64,000 nucleotides of DNA, taken from contig CM022676.1 of the NCBI GenBank assembly GCA_012295275.1, positions 12,907,660 to 12,971,659 of the forward strand, in the 5' to 3' direction. Within the stretch, counting starts at the first letter, position 1, and each line of letters opens with the position of its first letter. The notes under the pieces were generated by a model. It saw nothing but the letters and a program-made list of their open reading frames with translations. It had not been told where the DNA came from and made no database searches. Below, piece by piece: positions 11,721-22,860 of the stretch. The position numbers and the translations under genes are program-made. The stretch is from Chrysomallon squamiferum (lineage: Eukaryota; Mollusca; Gastropoda; Neomphalida; Peltospiridae).

Positions 11721-12719
11721 AAATATTACAGTATGCAACGTATTTGAATATTTTTAAAAATCATTCAGTTGCGGTACATGAATAATAATATTGAAAATAA
11801 TGATGATGATGATGATGATGATAATAATAATACTAAAAACAATATTTGATTATTCATAACTTTACTTCAGTTGGAACTATGAAAATAGTTTCTATTCCAC
11901 TTTAGACAGAGTGAATCTATATCTAGATGATGATATATTTTTAGAAGGGATACATTATAAATATCGGGTCCATAAATTTTCTTTTTTCTTCTTTATTTCA
12001 CATCAACAATATGAAATGAACTCAAAATCTTCACAGTTTTTTTGCTCAAAGCCTTCAACACACAGTCTGTACTTATGATTATGCCGAGAAGTGATATGGC
12101 TAAACAACTTTGATTATGATTAACAAAGATGGAGGCAGAGTGAGATGATGTACACTTAACGGCTCCCATATCATTTCAGCGCAGATTTAATCACTTAAAT
12201 ATAAATATAAACCAATGAGACACTAGCAGCTACAATACATTATACAATGGGCGCACTGGGACGAATTTGTCTTGTTATCTATGATAATTCAGCTCTGCAC
12301 TTCAGTCAATAGGCTCTTTCTACTTACAACACTAACATGATAGCATTGCAAATCATCATTTAGAAATAAATGTATGCTCGACATTTTTTTTTTTTTTTTT
12401 TTTTTTTTACGAAGATCATTGACGGTATCATGTATCATTAATTAGTAATCACATTTGTAATATCCCTCATGAACAATTTTATTTTATGACAAGAACAAGA
12501 ACAACATCAACAATAGATTATGTAGTATCATTCACATGAAAACAGATGAAATTGTGCTTTTATTTTTTATGACGATCTTGTGAAATGCCATGTTCCGCAG
12601 TGCTAGAGAAATGTACAGTGACAGTTTGAGATGGCGTAGTGTAATAACACACTGACACACACTGCATAACTTAACACAGAGCAAAGCAAGGCAGTTAGAA
12701 ACTATGTCAGATTCTAGAA
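11721..12719. other. Decayed duplicate of gene A 5' region
   Basis: No intact exon. It includes a GAT/AAT tract (11800-11832), a poly-T (12384-12409) and, near 12573-12640, words that align with gene A intron 1 at 2555-2615 (tgttccgcagtgctagagaa versus tgttctacagtgatagtaaa). Confidence 0.45.
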
Positions 12720-12720
12720 A

Positions 12721-12801
12721 ATGTCAGTTTGGATCGTTTCTACAGTAATGTTATTCCAGATAACGGGGATCTTCTCCCTGACTGTGAAAAGTATTTTAGG
12801 T
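12721..12801 (+). CDS. Orphan leader exon
   Basis: ATG opens MSVWIVSTVMLFQITGIFSL followed by TVKSIL, then phase 1 at TTAG|GTAAAG, just like the leaders of genes A and D. No matching Ig exon follows on this strand before unrelated repeats, so it is the 5' remnant of a lost receptor gene, or a leader that would have to splice very far downstream. The ~150 bases after it match the 3' flank of gene D around 61990-62110. Confidence 0.45.
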
Positions 12802-13104
12802 AAAGTATTTGTTTCTTTGTAGCCTCTTCTTTCTTATCTGTTTTCTCTTTCTTTTTAATTTATTTATTTTCTTCTAGATATGTAGTTTTTAATATGTTGT
12901 TTTTGATGAAAACTACTGAGAGCTAATGAGGTGGTATAATCAGACTGAATCTGTTGAATTAAACAAGAAAACGTTGTAACCTCAACTTGATATTTTGAAT
13001 TAGAGAAGAAACAAAAGAGAACAGTGCACGTGACTGTCACAAGGTGACTGGTAGAGGAAGATGATTCTGTCGCAGAATGAGCTCATTCATACTTAAATCC
13101 GTGA

Positions 13105-13208
13105 TAGTTTAACCGAATTAATCTAACTTTAGTAATTCTGATAAAGCCAGGTAATTTGACTCTTAAAAAAAAAAAAAATATATATATCATAATAATAATG
13201 AATTAATA

Positions 13209-13268
<60 letters not shown>

Positions 13269-13485
13269 CGTTTTCATCACTAAGTTTTCTGCCATAGAGA
13301 GATGCTTCACATTTTCCATTAGTAAGAAGGCCAGGATTTATTATTGTGTCTTAGATAAATATAGTGTCTTAGTATGAAGTGCCTTAGGTTATAGTTGAAC
13401 CTGTATTTGTGAATGAACTGTTGCTAGTTTAACCGAATTAATCTAACTTTAGTAATTCTGATAAAGCCAGGTAATTTGACTCTTA

Positions 13486-13529
<44 letters not shown>

Positions 13530-13548
13530 TAATAATAATGAATTAATA

Positions 13549-13609
<61 letters not shown>

Positions 13610-13766
13610 CGTTTTCATCACTAAGTTTTCTGCCATAGAGAGATGCTTCACATTTTCCATTAGTAAGAAGGCCAGGATTTATTATTGTGTCTTAGATAAA
13701 TATAGTGTCTTAGTATGAAGTGCCTTAGGTTATAGTTGAACCTGTATTTGTGAATGAACTGTTGCT
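13105..13766. repeat. Two-copy tandem repeat (~320-340 bp unit)
   Basis: Copy 1 is 13105-13424 and copy 2 is 13425-13766. They are almost identical, from tagtttaaccgaattaatct to gaatgaactgttgc. They differ mainly in the lengths of internal AT, AAT and AAAT microsatellites. Confidence 0.9.
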
Positions 13767-14240
13767 ATGCAAAGCTTTACTAAAGAACTATGGACAGATT
13801 ATTCTGAATTTCATTTTATATGTAGTCTGTTTTTTTTTAAGTATTAAAAAACTTGTCCTTATTCATGTATCTATGTTGTTATGCTTGAAGATCATTACTG
13901 GAAGAAAAAATAGGGGGGCAGTTGTCCATGGGGCAATTGTCCTAGAATCATGGTTTATTAATGCTCTACTATCAGAGCACACTGTCCATACTGCTGCTGA
14001 CAAGTATTTATTAAAAATGTACATATTAGAAACAAGAGAATATTCTCTTGACAATATTAGAACCATCCAAGTAGCTCTATGGGCTGAATTGAGAATGAAT
14101 ACAAAAAAAAAAAAAAAAAAACCCAAAAAACAAACAAAAAAAACACATGCAAACAAACAAACAAACAAACCCAGGTTTAATCAGTTTTACAAGAAAATAC
14201 TAATTAAGAAATTTCTCTTTTAATTATTCTTAATCTTCTA
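13767..14240. other. Repeat-rich spacer downstream of gene B
   Basis: A 157-codon open frame crosses this stretch but contains poly-Lys from a poly-A (14103-14120) and no recognisable domain. A ggggggcagttgtccatggg word (13913-13932) looks like part of an old MITE. I see no supported gene. Confidence 0.5.
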
Positions 14241-14521
14241 CAGGTTGAGAATGCTTTATCTAAAATCTTGGGACCAGACATGTTTCAGATTTCCGAATAT
14301 TTTAGACTTTGCAATATAAATATGAATTCAATTTATTTTTCATACACAGCTTACACAGATAGTCTGCAGGATTTTTTAAAATAATATTTTCAATAATTTT
14401 AGACATAAAATAAGTTTTGTATATGCAACTGTAAGATATAATTATGTCTGCTGCTCAGAATTAGTTTTGGATTTCTGAGCTTTTCAGATTTCAATATTTC
14501 AGATAAGGCACCCTCAACCTG
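14241..14521. mobile_element. Tigger/pogo-like MITE with TIRs
   Basis: The 281-bp element begins CAGGTTGAGAATGC and ends with its approximate inverse, GGCACCCTCAACCTG. It is flanked by TA on the left and TT on the right. Subterminal GGGACCAGACATGTTTCAGA and TTCAGATTTC words, and an interior ending CATACACAGCTTACACAGAT, resemble a Tigger-type repeat known from mammals. Confidence 0.7.
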
Positions 14522-14908
14522 TTCCAATAAAACAACAAAATGTAAAACTAGAAAAATTAAAAATTAAATTTAACTTGTATAGAATAATAAACAATATCAA
14601 TTACAGATATTACCTGAATTAAGGTAATTCCATTTTGCTGCTTTTTAACAAGGAAAACACAATTAAGAGTTCAGGTGTTTACACACAAACATACACAATG
14701 AAACAAAATGAAATATTTGAATGATTTGTTTCTGAATATAAGCATAATAAGCATGTCATGTAGACCTTCTTGTTAAAATAAAAATATGAAGAAATAATGT
14801 ACAAATGACTTAAATGGCATATGAAAGGCTTGAAAGAGGAAAAAAAAAAAAAAAAAAAAAAAGGGAAAAAAAGTGAGATGATCTCATTACAAAATATATT
14901 AAATGAAC
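14522..14908. other. Region beyond the last visible gene B exon
   Basis: AT-rich with a poly-A (14840-14862). I searched the minus strand for exons with Y-x-x-L motifs and found none. Confidence 0.4.
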
Positions 14909-14934
14909 TTACTTTCCATGTTCTGCATCCTTGC
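14909..14934 (-). CDS. Gene B possible last exon
   Basis: After a TTACAG acceptor the frame reads GKDAEHGK then TAA. It resembles the start of gene D tail exon 9 (SVMEHPRP) at the EH pair. A consensus donor AAA|GTAAGT overlaps the stop, so this may instead be a 22-nt micro-exon. Confidence 0.4.
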
Positions 14935-17900
14935 CTGTAATTAAAAATAATAAAGTATTAAATGAATTTTTAAATATTAGCCAAGAAATAATGTATTTGT
15001 TTTAAGAACAGGAGAAAAACTGTATGAATGATAATTAAAGTTATTCTATAATGTAAAAGTTTGGGGCTATCTCGATAAAGCTGTAAATTATTTTATCTGC
15101 ACAGGTTGCTTCATTATTATGAATCTAAAAGAAAAAAAAAGCTAACTGTGGAAAAATTAATTAATTAAAAATATTTTTGCTGTTTCCTAAGAAACTGATA
15201 AAAAGTACTGCAGGCACCTAACAGATCTACAAATTATTGACATTGACGACAGGAAAAACCTCACAAGTCAGTATTACTTATTACATGAAAAATAAAATAG
15301 AACAATAAAAAAACTGCAAACAAATTTGTTTGGATCATCTAAAGGTTCACACAGTTGACTTGTTATTGAAAATAAACTAAATGCAAGCTTTTCCATTAGT
15401 GTTGTGTATTTGTCTTGTTAAAAAAAATGGTTTAAAAAATATGAAAGTGTAAGGCTTCATAGTACAGGGATATATTTTCAAGAAGAGAGACTTGGATTGC
15501 ATAAATTGTATTCTAAAACAATATCTTACCCTTTTTACTTGAGAAGACAAATGGCTGATGTCTCCTAAGAAAAAGAACAAGTATCACTATGACAACAATG
15601 GCAGTCACAGAACCAACAGCTCCTCCTACAGCTGCACCAAGCACAGCACTTGAAATACCATGTTCTTCTAAACCTGTAATTATTTAATATTAAAAACAAT
15701 ATCTGTACAGACAAAATGCAAAAATGTCTTCAAAAAACATTTAAAATGTAATAACTGTAAAGACAAATGTAAAGCTTTCTGAAAAATTGTATAATTAGAC
15801 GGTCATCAAATCATAGATTTCAATTTAACTTTATATCATTTCTAAACATTTGTTTTCAATAAACAATTTACTTACCCTGTGTTGTAACTTCAAGTGTAAC
15901 ATATTTACTCATATTATTTGAAAGTCTGTTACTCTCAGCTGTCAGTCGAATATCGTAAACTTGTTTAGGCTGAAGATCTGTGATGTTAAAAAATATTTTG
16001 TGTGCTGAGTCATCAAACAATTCACTTTGCCAAGCAGTAATCAAGTTAGAGTCACTTTGTGGTTTGTACTGCAGTATAAATCTTTGTTTGAAATTACCAC
16101 CTGGGTAGTTAGGTAGCCAGGACAAGAACACTGTGTCTGATGTTGAGTTTCTTTCTTGTTTGAACTCTTTAGGAGGAAGAGGTGGACCTGCTCCAGTTAG
16201 GTTCACAGAAAACTGAGAACATCCAACTTCATTACAGACTGTCAGTTTGTACGTTCCAATGTCATCCTGAGTAAAATTACTGATACTGAGGGAAAATGTG
16301 TATCCAGAATCTGATACTGTTTTACTGTGTATTTGTAGTGTAACATTTTCCTGTACTACACCTGTGTTATTATAATGTATTTGTTCATCAAAGTTACTCC
16401 AAGTAAATTTTGTGAAGTTTGGCTTGGAAAACACAGATTTGATTAGTCTGACAGGTTTTCCAATCTCAGCTCCCAGGATACTGTCTGCCTTGGTCTCCAT
16501 ACCAATCTTTGGCGTTGCTATAGTATAAGAATAAAACTGGAATAATTATGTACATTTTTTATTATTACAGTTAGAGCTGAAGATTTAAATTTAATGAAAT
16601 ATTTGAGTATTTATTTGTGACTGTAAAATATTTAACTTACAGAGTTCATATCAGAAGTAATTTATAATATGGAAACTTTGAAGGCTTTGGCAATCTGTAT
16701 AACAGAGAAAACGGTGGTAAATGCTGTGTGGAAAAAGAAAGATTTGCAGTGGCTGTTTGAAAGAGCACAAATATTAATATTAGCAATGTAGAAATATACA
16801 CAACCAAATTTACTTTAAAATAACATATCATAAAAACCTGATGAACAGCAGATTAAACTGGTTCAGATATGATCCTATAATTCATTCAGAGCAGTGGAAA
16901 TTTCAGATTATTTGTACATTTTCCAGATTTTTGTCCATATTTTCCAATATCCAGCCATGGGGTCCATTAAATGGAGGGTTGAGTATACTGATAATCATCA
17001 ACATCTTATATATTAAAGATTATTAGCAAGAGTTTTATCCATTACATTGTCTATTTCAGTCTCTGTAATCAGCAAAATGAAATTACAACTAATAGAACTA
17101 TACTAAACCTTTTACATAAATAAAAGCAGATTTGGTTTGACTCAATTTTCCAAATCTGTCTGTAATTCCATTCTGTACACTACAAGTGTATGTTCCTCCA
17201 TCTTCATATGTAGCAGATTTAAACATCAGTCTGTACTGACTGTTTCCAACAACAACTCCATTAACATCCTCTATAAATACTCCATTCCAGTAATGTTTAA
17301 AACTTGTAAACGTCATGTTGCCAGGACGACCATCAGTAAAACATGTAAAATTTGCTGTGATGTTTTCTGTTGTATTCACTGAATCAAAAGTGATGTCTGG
17401 AGCATCTGTTAAGAAAAGTTGTTAAAAGTTTATTGTTTTACACTACTGATAAAGTAAATATTGTTATTTTGTTTTAATAAAGAGGTACAAGTTTAGAGAC
17501 AAAACAAACTGATACTCACAGTTGACAACAACTTCAGTGTCATGTGACTTAACAAGGTTTCCGTATTCGTTAGTGGTGACGTTTGCTTCACATGTGTAAT
17601 TACCATGATTTGTTCTGTTCAAATTTGTTAAAATTAACTTTCCAGTATTAACCAGCTCTTGTCCACCAAATGTCCACTTCAGTACAGCTGTACCGGGATT
17701 GCTGTCTGATGTACAGGTCAAGGTCAGGTCATCGCCTTCTTTGTGAAGTCCTGATTTTGAAAAGGTGATTTTGATTCTGGGATAATCTAGAATATTACAA
17801 AATGTTCAAATGTAAAAAATTAATACTAAACAACCAACAAATCTTTTTAAATAAAATGTTCTACAAAATGTGATGACAAAAAAGATGAATTTCTGTTTAT

Positions 17901-20900
17901 TTCTAATAATTGTTTTCTTCTCATAATTATTTAAAAACACAATAAAATATATTATGATTTAGATTATAGTTTTTAAATGTTAATAAGTTCAAAAGTCAAA
18001 ATGTTACATTTCCAAAGTTAAATGAAAAACATCGTAAGAAGATATTACATTTAACAAACAACATACAGTAAATGTTTAATTGTGTCTTATTAGATTCAGG
18101 TCTCTGTTGTCCAGTTCTTTCTGTGAAGAGATTTCCAGCTGTACATTTGTACCAGACTCCATTGTCTTCCTTTGTAGGTGTCAATGACAAGTTAAATCCT
18201 GTGTGTTGTACATCAGATCCATTTCTAATCCAGTAAAACTGAGCTGCTGGATTTCCTTTACCACTGTCAGGTACAGAACAAATCAAAGAGCCTCCTCTGT
18301 TTTCTAGCCATGGCTGTTTAGGATCTGATGAAAGAGTTGGTCTCTTTGGAGGATCTATTTAAAATATTCTCATTTTATTTCAGGTAAACATGTTTTGTAA
18401 TTTTGTAAAATGATTATCATTATTTCTTTTGAGGTATGATTGGAATTCCGGACAAACACATGCATTACTATTAAAATATATATATCTACAAATTTATTGT
18501 TTTAACATAAGAATATTTTAAAAGTTATTTTAAAGGTTAATGTTACAAATATTTAACAAGTTGATTCATTTCCAGTCATACCAATTATTTTCACCAGCCA
18601 AGTTACAACAAATGTATAATAGTGAAGTTGAGCTAACTGGGTGATTTTACCAAGGATTTATCAAAAGGTAAAGTGTTATTACATTCTGACAATGACCAGT
18701 CTCTGTATGTGTTAGATCTGTATTATTAATTATAATTAATCCTTCATCACTAGTATTGATAGAAAGGAGGGAACATGGGAAATTAATCAAGTTTATCTAA
18801 AAAAATTATATACGCAGCAAATAAATCAGTAATTAATTATGTTGTTTTTGTATAATTTATGACATGTTTTAAAAGCCTCATTGATCTGGTAAACATGAAA
18901 ATAATTTACCAAAACCAAAAGATATTTCATATGATAACAGAAGTGTGGTAGTATTTGTGTGTGTTAATCCACCCATTGATAATTGTATAAATTACAAACA
19001 ATATAAAAATTACTTACAGTAAATAGTCATGTTTCTGCTTTTTCTCTCGTTGTATTCACCATACTTCCAACTAGAAACACACTCACACACTTTGTTATTC
19101 TGAGACCTGTTAGCTATGAAAAATATTGTACAGGTTCTGGTTTCTTCTCTGTCAGAGCAGTGTACAGGATTATAACATGTCCAGTTCAGATTTGGTTTTG
19201 GATTCCCACCAGTTGTAGAACAGTTGAGTGTGACAGTGTCACCCTCAAACACAGGAAACGTTGTTCCTGAAACAACTGGAGATGAACTTGGTGGATCTGA
19301 AACAACAAATATTTATGAGTTTGAAAAAAAATTAAACATTAAAAAGAAAAAAAAATCATTAAGAAACTAAATATGTATTATCTCAAAGTCTAATTTGTTA
19401 TAAACTTACATTTCACATCCAGAAACTTTTCTTCAATAGACTCAGTCTGTGTATGTGTTTCTCACAGTACACTGGATTGTCTTCCCATTCTGTACTCTTC
19501 CGGGTGTCATTGTTAGTGTTTGAGACCAAGTATTTCCAGATGAACCGTGTTTATCTCCCCTTGCTCCATTAATATGTGTTCCATCTTTAAACTTCCAGGT
19601 GAAATCCACATCTGGTTTAACAGCTGTCAGTGTTCTACATGTAAAGCTATTGCAAAAGAAAAAAAAAAAAGATCTTAAGTGAATAAATACATCTTTGGAA
19701 AAGGAATATTTTAAATATAAAGATACTGAGTATTCTGTATTTAATGTTACGTAGAAGTCAAGGTGGCATCTTTGACTTGTGCAAATTAGCAATTGATCGA
19801 ATTTTACATTTTCACATCTTTTGTTATTAATATTATTTGCAAATATTTGAAGGTCTATTCAAATAACATGCACACACATACAAACATGCACACATTTTAT
19901 TATTATTTTAGGTAATTACTTGTGTTCACAGACACATCAGAAACAGTGAAAAAAATATACTGTTGTACACTACATGAAAATAGGCTATTATTTTTATTGT
20001 TTTAGTAAGTTTATTTAATTAACACACTGCTTTATTTTATATCAACATGTGTATAACTTACTAGCAAAGGGAGGTGTTAAACTGATTTTGGCTTGAAAAT
20101 TATTGTTTTCATCAACCGTCCACGTTCCTGCATGTTCTGTTTCACTGAAAGATGAAATCTTCAAAGTTACAACGTTTGCTGATTGTCTTGTTAAACTGAT
20201 TCCACCAAATCCACTAGCGCAGTTTCCTCCTAATGACAATGGCAGACATGTTCCTTTTATTTTGTTATTCAGAGAAAAAGTTACAGCTGCTGTTATGTTA
20301 CCATTATCACTTGTGTATGTCAAAGTAAGAGGTTGACCAACAACTGCTGTTTTTTTGTTTGTTGTAAGAATTCCATTTGCTGGTAAGAAATAAAAAAAAA
20401 AAGTAATACAATAATAACAATAAAAGCTGATAAAAGTACACACTACACAGAAAAAAAAGAAGAGAATTAGACTTCAACAACAGTTTAAATTAATAGTCCA
20501 TGAACTAGATCCATAAATGATAAGTCTGGTGTCTAAGTATGTCACTGATGAACTGATCTAATGTGAATTTTCAGTTAGCATGATGCCTGAGATTTCCAAT
20601 TTTGTAGTGTTGTGCTCATACAGAAGTTGACTTTGAAAATCATTAAATCAAATGTTTCTGGACTTTTGACATTTCTATTCGAATTTTATTTTTCTTATTA
20701 ACTTGTTTTTACCGGCAATAACAAGTAATATTACAAAAGATGCTATTAAACACAGTATAAATAATTTATGGTTTCACAGTTATGTTCAGTGCACTCAGTA
20801 CAATTAATAATCAATTTTTATAATTATACTATTATTCTTGATACATTTTTTAAACCAGTGGTTGTAATAAAAATAAAACCTAGTGTTAGAGCAACGTTTT

Positions 20901-21016
20901 TAATTGATATACTATCCCCTAATCGGTTATTACTATTAAGTTATTAAAAACATACCACAGCAGATATAGCATCCATTTAGCAATAAGTACACAAACAGCC
21001 AGAATTTTTGTATCAT
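14909..21016 (-). CDS. Gene B: Ig/FN3 receptor with short or unresolved tail
   Basis: Minus-strand exons in order: 21016-20956 (leader), 20379-20062 (Ig1), 19664-about 19395 (broken, probably skipped), 19296-19018, 18354-18067, 17786-17520, 17405-17109, 16517-15876 (Ig+FN3), 15673-15530 (transmembrane), 14934-14909 or 14934-14913. Intact exons are phase 1-1 and equal in size to those of D (279, 267, 297 and 642 nt) or A (279 and 288 nt). If the last exon is read to its TAA the product is 773 residues and the tail ends in GKDAEHGK with no tyrosine motif. If instead GAAA|GTAAGT is a donor, the tail exons are not visible here. A 5' non-coding exon probably lies near 27250. Role: cell-surface recognition receptor, by domain content. 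Confidence 0.7.
15530..15673 (-). CDS. Gene B transmembrane exon
   Basis: 144 nt, phase 1-1: LEEHGISSAVLGAAVGGAVG, then SVTAIVVIVILVLFL and RRHQPF as stop-transfer. It matches the D exon 60616-60753 in the LGAAVGGAVGSVT part. Confidence 0.8.
15876..16517 (-). CDS. Gene B Ig7 + FN3 exon
   Basis: A 642-nt exon (214 codons, phase 1-1) holds an Ig domain (FTWSNFDE, GTYKLTVCNEVGCSQF; its B-strand Cys is Ser in VFSKP). It is fused without an intron to an FN3 domain (PPKEFKQE, VFLSWLPNYPGG, FILQYKP, VYDIRLTAES). Gene D has a 642-nt homologue. Confidence 0.8.
17109..17405 (-). CDS. Gene B Ig6 exon
   Basis: 297 nt, phase 1-1: NFTCFTDGRPGNM, FKHYWNGVF, GGTYTCSVQNG. Same length as gene D exon 56773-57069. 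Donor AAAG|GTTTAG is unusual but is placed as in D. Confidence 0.8.
17520..17786 (-). CDS. Gene B Ig5 exon
   Basis: 267 nt, phase 1-1: LTLTCTSDSNP, LKWTFGGQE, GNYTCEANV. Same length as, and related to, gene D exon 56340-56606. Confidence 0.8.
17787..18066. other. Gene B intron between Ig4 and Ig5 exons
   Basis: AT-rich; nothing else supported. Confidence 0.5.
18067..18354 (-). CDS. Gene B Ig4 exon
   Basis: 288 nt, phase 1-1: SLICSVPDSGKGNP, QFYWIRNGSD, VWYKCTAGN. Closely related to gene A exon 7026-7313. Donor TACT|GTATGT. Confidence 0.8.
18355..19017. other. Gene B intron between Ig3 and Ig4 exons
   Basis: AT-rich intron with no supported exon. Its Ig3-proximal end (18965-19017) still matches gene A intron 4. 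Confidence 0.5.
19018..19296 (-). CDS. Gene B Ig3 exon
   Basis: 279 nt, phase 1-1, cysteine-rich: VTLNCSTTGG, NWTCYNP, VHCSD, RTCTI, VCECVS. Nearly identical in protein and DNA to gene A exon 5840-6118, including the first ~40 bases of the following intron. Confidence 0.8.
19395..19664 (-). pseudogene. Gene B broken Ig2 exon
   Basis: An Ig-like stretch (FTCRTLTAV, VDFTWKFKDG, TIQCTVRN) starts at the B strand with the A strand missing. Spliced in phase 1 it would reach a stop at once. Near its end the frame shifts: NTYTD then TGA, while another frame gives TESIEEKFLDVK up to a good T|GTAAG donor. Since neighbouring exons are all phase 1-1, it can be skipped. Confidence 0.55.
20062..20379 (-). 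CDS. Gene B Ig1 exon, V-like without canonical disulfide
   Basis: The 318-nt exon (phase 1-1) keeps V-domain spacing, but the B-strand Cys is Tyr (LTLTYTSD) and the F-strand Cys is Val (AGTWTVDEN). The extra pair is kept (KGTCLPL, GGNCASG). It is the outermost domain, as in gene A. Confidence 0.65.
20380..20955. other. Gene B first coding intron
   Basis: AT-rich, no supported feature apart from the splice sites at its ends. Confidence 0.5.
20956..21016 (-). CDS. Gene B leader exon
   Basis: MIQKFWLFVYLLLNGCYICC is a typical signal peptide. The exon ends in phase 1 at GTG|GTATGT. A CAG acceptor lies two bases before the ATG (exon start 21018), so there must be an upstream non-coding exon. Confidence 0.7.
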
Positions 21017-21187
21017 TACTGAAAAATAAAATAAACAAGTAAAAGATTATTTAAATTCAAACTAAGTTGTATTATCTTTTTTCCAGAATTCTGCTACATT
21101 TTATATACATATATAAATATATATATAATATATATATTTATTGTATAAAAACATTATCAAATAAAATAACAAGTACTATTTTCAGCT

Positions 21188-21600
21188 TGTCAGGTACCAA
21201 AGGACTTAAAGAAATTAATGTGCTAATCAGAGCAAGCAGTTGTGATGCATACTGTGATAGTTATGCTCTGTGAAAAAACCAGGAGTTGTTTTTGTTGCAC
21301 AAAAGAGTAGAGGGAGGGAAAGGCTGGAAAGACACAAGACTATGTTGAGCAGACAGAAGAAGCTTAATGAGCTGGTTGTGGAGTTTTGTTGTCATTTCTG
21401 CTAGTTGATGTTCATAAGTTTGTGCTGTTTGATCATTTTGTTGTTTTCATCACTATATTTATGAAGAACTGATCATGTTGTTTTTTGTTTTTTTCCTGCA
21501 GCTGCTCTTATGATGTTCATTTTGTTGTCCAGTTCTTTATCAAATAATTCCCAACTTTTAAAAAAAAATTCCACCTATGGTCTTTTTATTGGTTAAAAAT
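21188..21600. repeat. Diverged interspersed repeat, copy 1
   Basis: Words such as gtgctaatcagagcaagcag, ttgtccagttctttatcaaa and ggtctttttattgg recur in the same order at 39420-39805. The family is unrecognised. Confidence 0.35.
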
Positions 21601-22109
21601 TATTATATACACATGAACAATAATAATAATAAAGTAGGCTGAAAAGAAAGAAAAAAAAATAAAAAAAATAATAAATAAATAAATAAACAAATAATAAAAT
21701 ATTGTGAAAATAGTGATATAAACCAGTTTTATCTTTTTACACCATAGAAATAGGCAGGGTCTAGGACCTGCGTGTTCATTTTAAATCAGAGGAAGCAATG
21801 AGGATATTTAATGCTAGAAAAATACTCTTGTCTACCTAGTCAATAACCAAACATATGCATCTCATGATCCAGGAAGTTCAGTCATTGTTTAACTGAGAAA
21901 TATTCCACTATTAACATCTTGCTCACACCTTTTTACATATTTATGAACATATCTCTATACACTACTGTTTTATATCAACCTTATGCATCATCGTATTACT
22001 GCATTGCAAATGCTAAATTCGTGTCTCTAACAGAAAATGTTTCTATACTGTCTTCTTTGTTATCAATGTCCACGGGCCTTTATGCATCACACTACGTATG
22101 CAAATAAAT

Positions 22110-22860
22110 GCTGAAAACACTGTAATTCATAACTCAGAAAGCTGTAAGGAAGTCCCAGGGATATGGTGTCATGATAAACAGCAAGAATTTTGCAATAACC
22201 TCAAAAGGCAGAAGCAATGGTTAAATGAAATATCCAAAACATTACAAAATTGCAAGTCAATGGACATTGATTCAGAATTTATAAATAAATGCTGTATTTA
22301 TAACTGCAGCTAAATATATATTTGGGAAGAAACCCACCTATAATACAATAAAGAAACATCCTTATAATAACGCCTGGTTTAATGGAGCTTGTAAAGCTAT
22401 AAGAAAGGAAATCAGAAAAGACAGAAGATATAAACAATATTGTGGAATTATAATGAATGCTGATTTGAAGTATAAAGAGAGTCAGTATAAACAAACACAA
22501 AACAGAGCTGTTAGAGAATAAAGAAGATCTATTAAACAAAAATTGAAAATAAGAACTTCAAATTCCAAACAATACTTGTTAGTTCGGAACAGCAATAAGA
22601 ACGGATGGTCAAAAGTAAATGTGTCAAGTGATTCTCTACTTCATTTTCTCAAAACTCTTAATAACAATGTTGATGAAACTTTGCCTGATCATGTAACACC
22701 AACAGAAGAATTGCACACTCAAAGCCAAGAAACCACTAATGATATTTTGAACAAGGCTTTTTCTGCCAAGGAAATAATAAGAGCAGTGAACAGACTCCAT
22801 TGCAGTAGATCAGCTACAGAAGACTTTATTATTAATGAATATAAAGTATACAGCTAATAT
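22110..22860 (+). mobile_element. LINE (non-LTR retrotransposon) fragment
   Basis: Conceptual translation gives the linker between endonuclease and reverse transcriptase typical of CR1/Jockey-like LINEs: NNAWFNGACKAIRKEIRKD, then a basic helix (one in-frame TAA near 22519), then SNSKQYLLV and ILNKAFSAKEIIRAVNRLHC. Both the endonuclease and the RT core are missing, so the copy is 5'- and 3'-truncated and dead. It lies in the long first intron of gene B, antisense to it. Confidence 0.65.

Noticed and set aside
13750-14223. 157-codon open frame downstream of gene B
   Set aside because: It crosses a poly-A tract, has low-complexity Lys/Thr runs, shares no motif with the receptors and overlaps a 101-codon opposite-strand frame.
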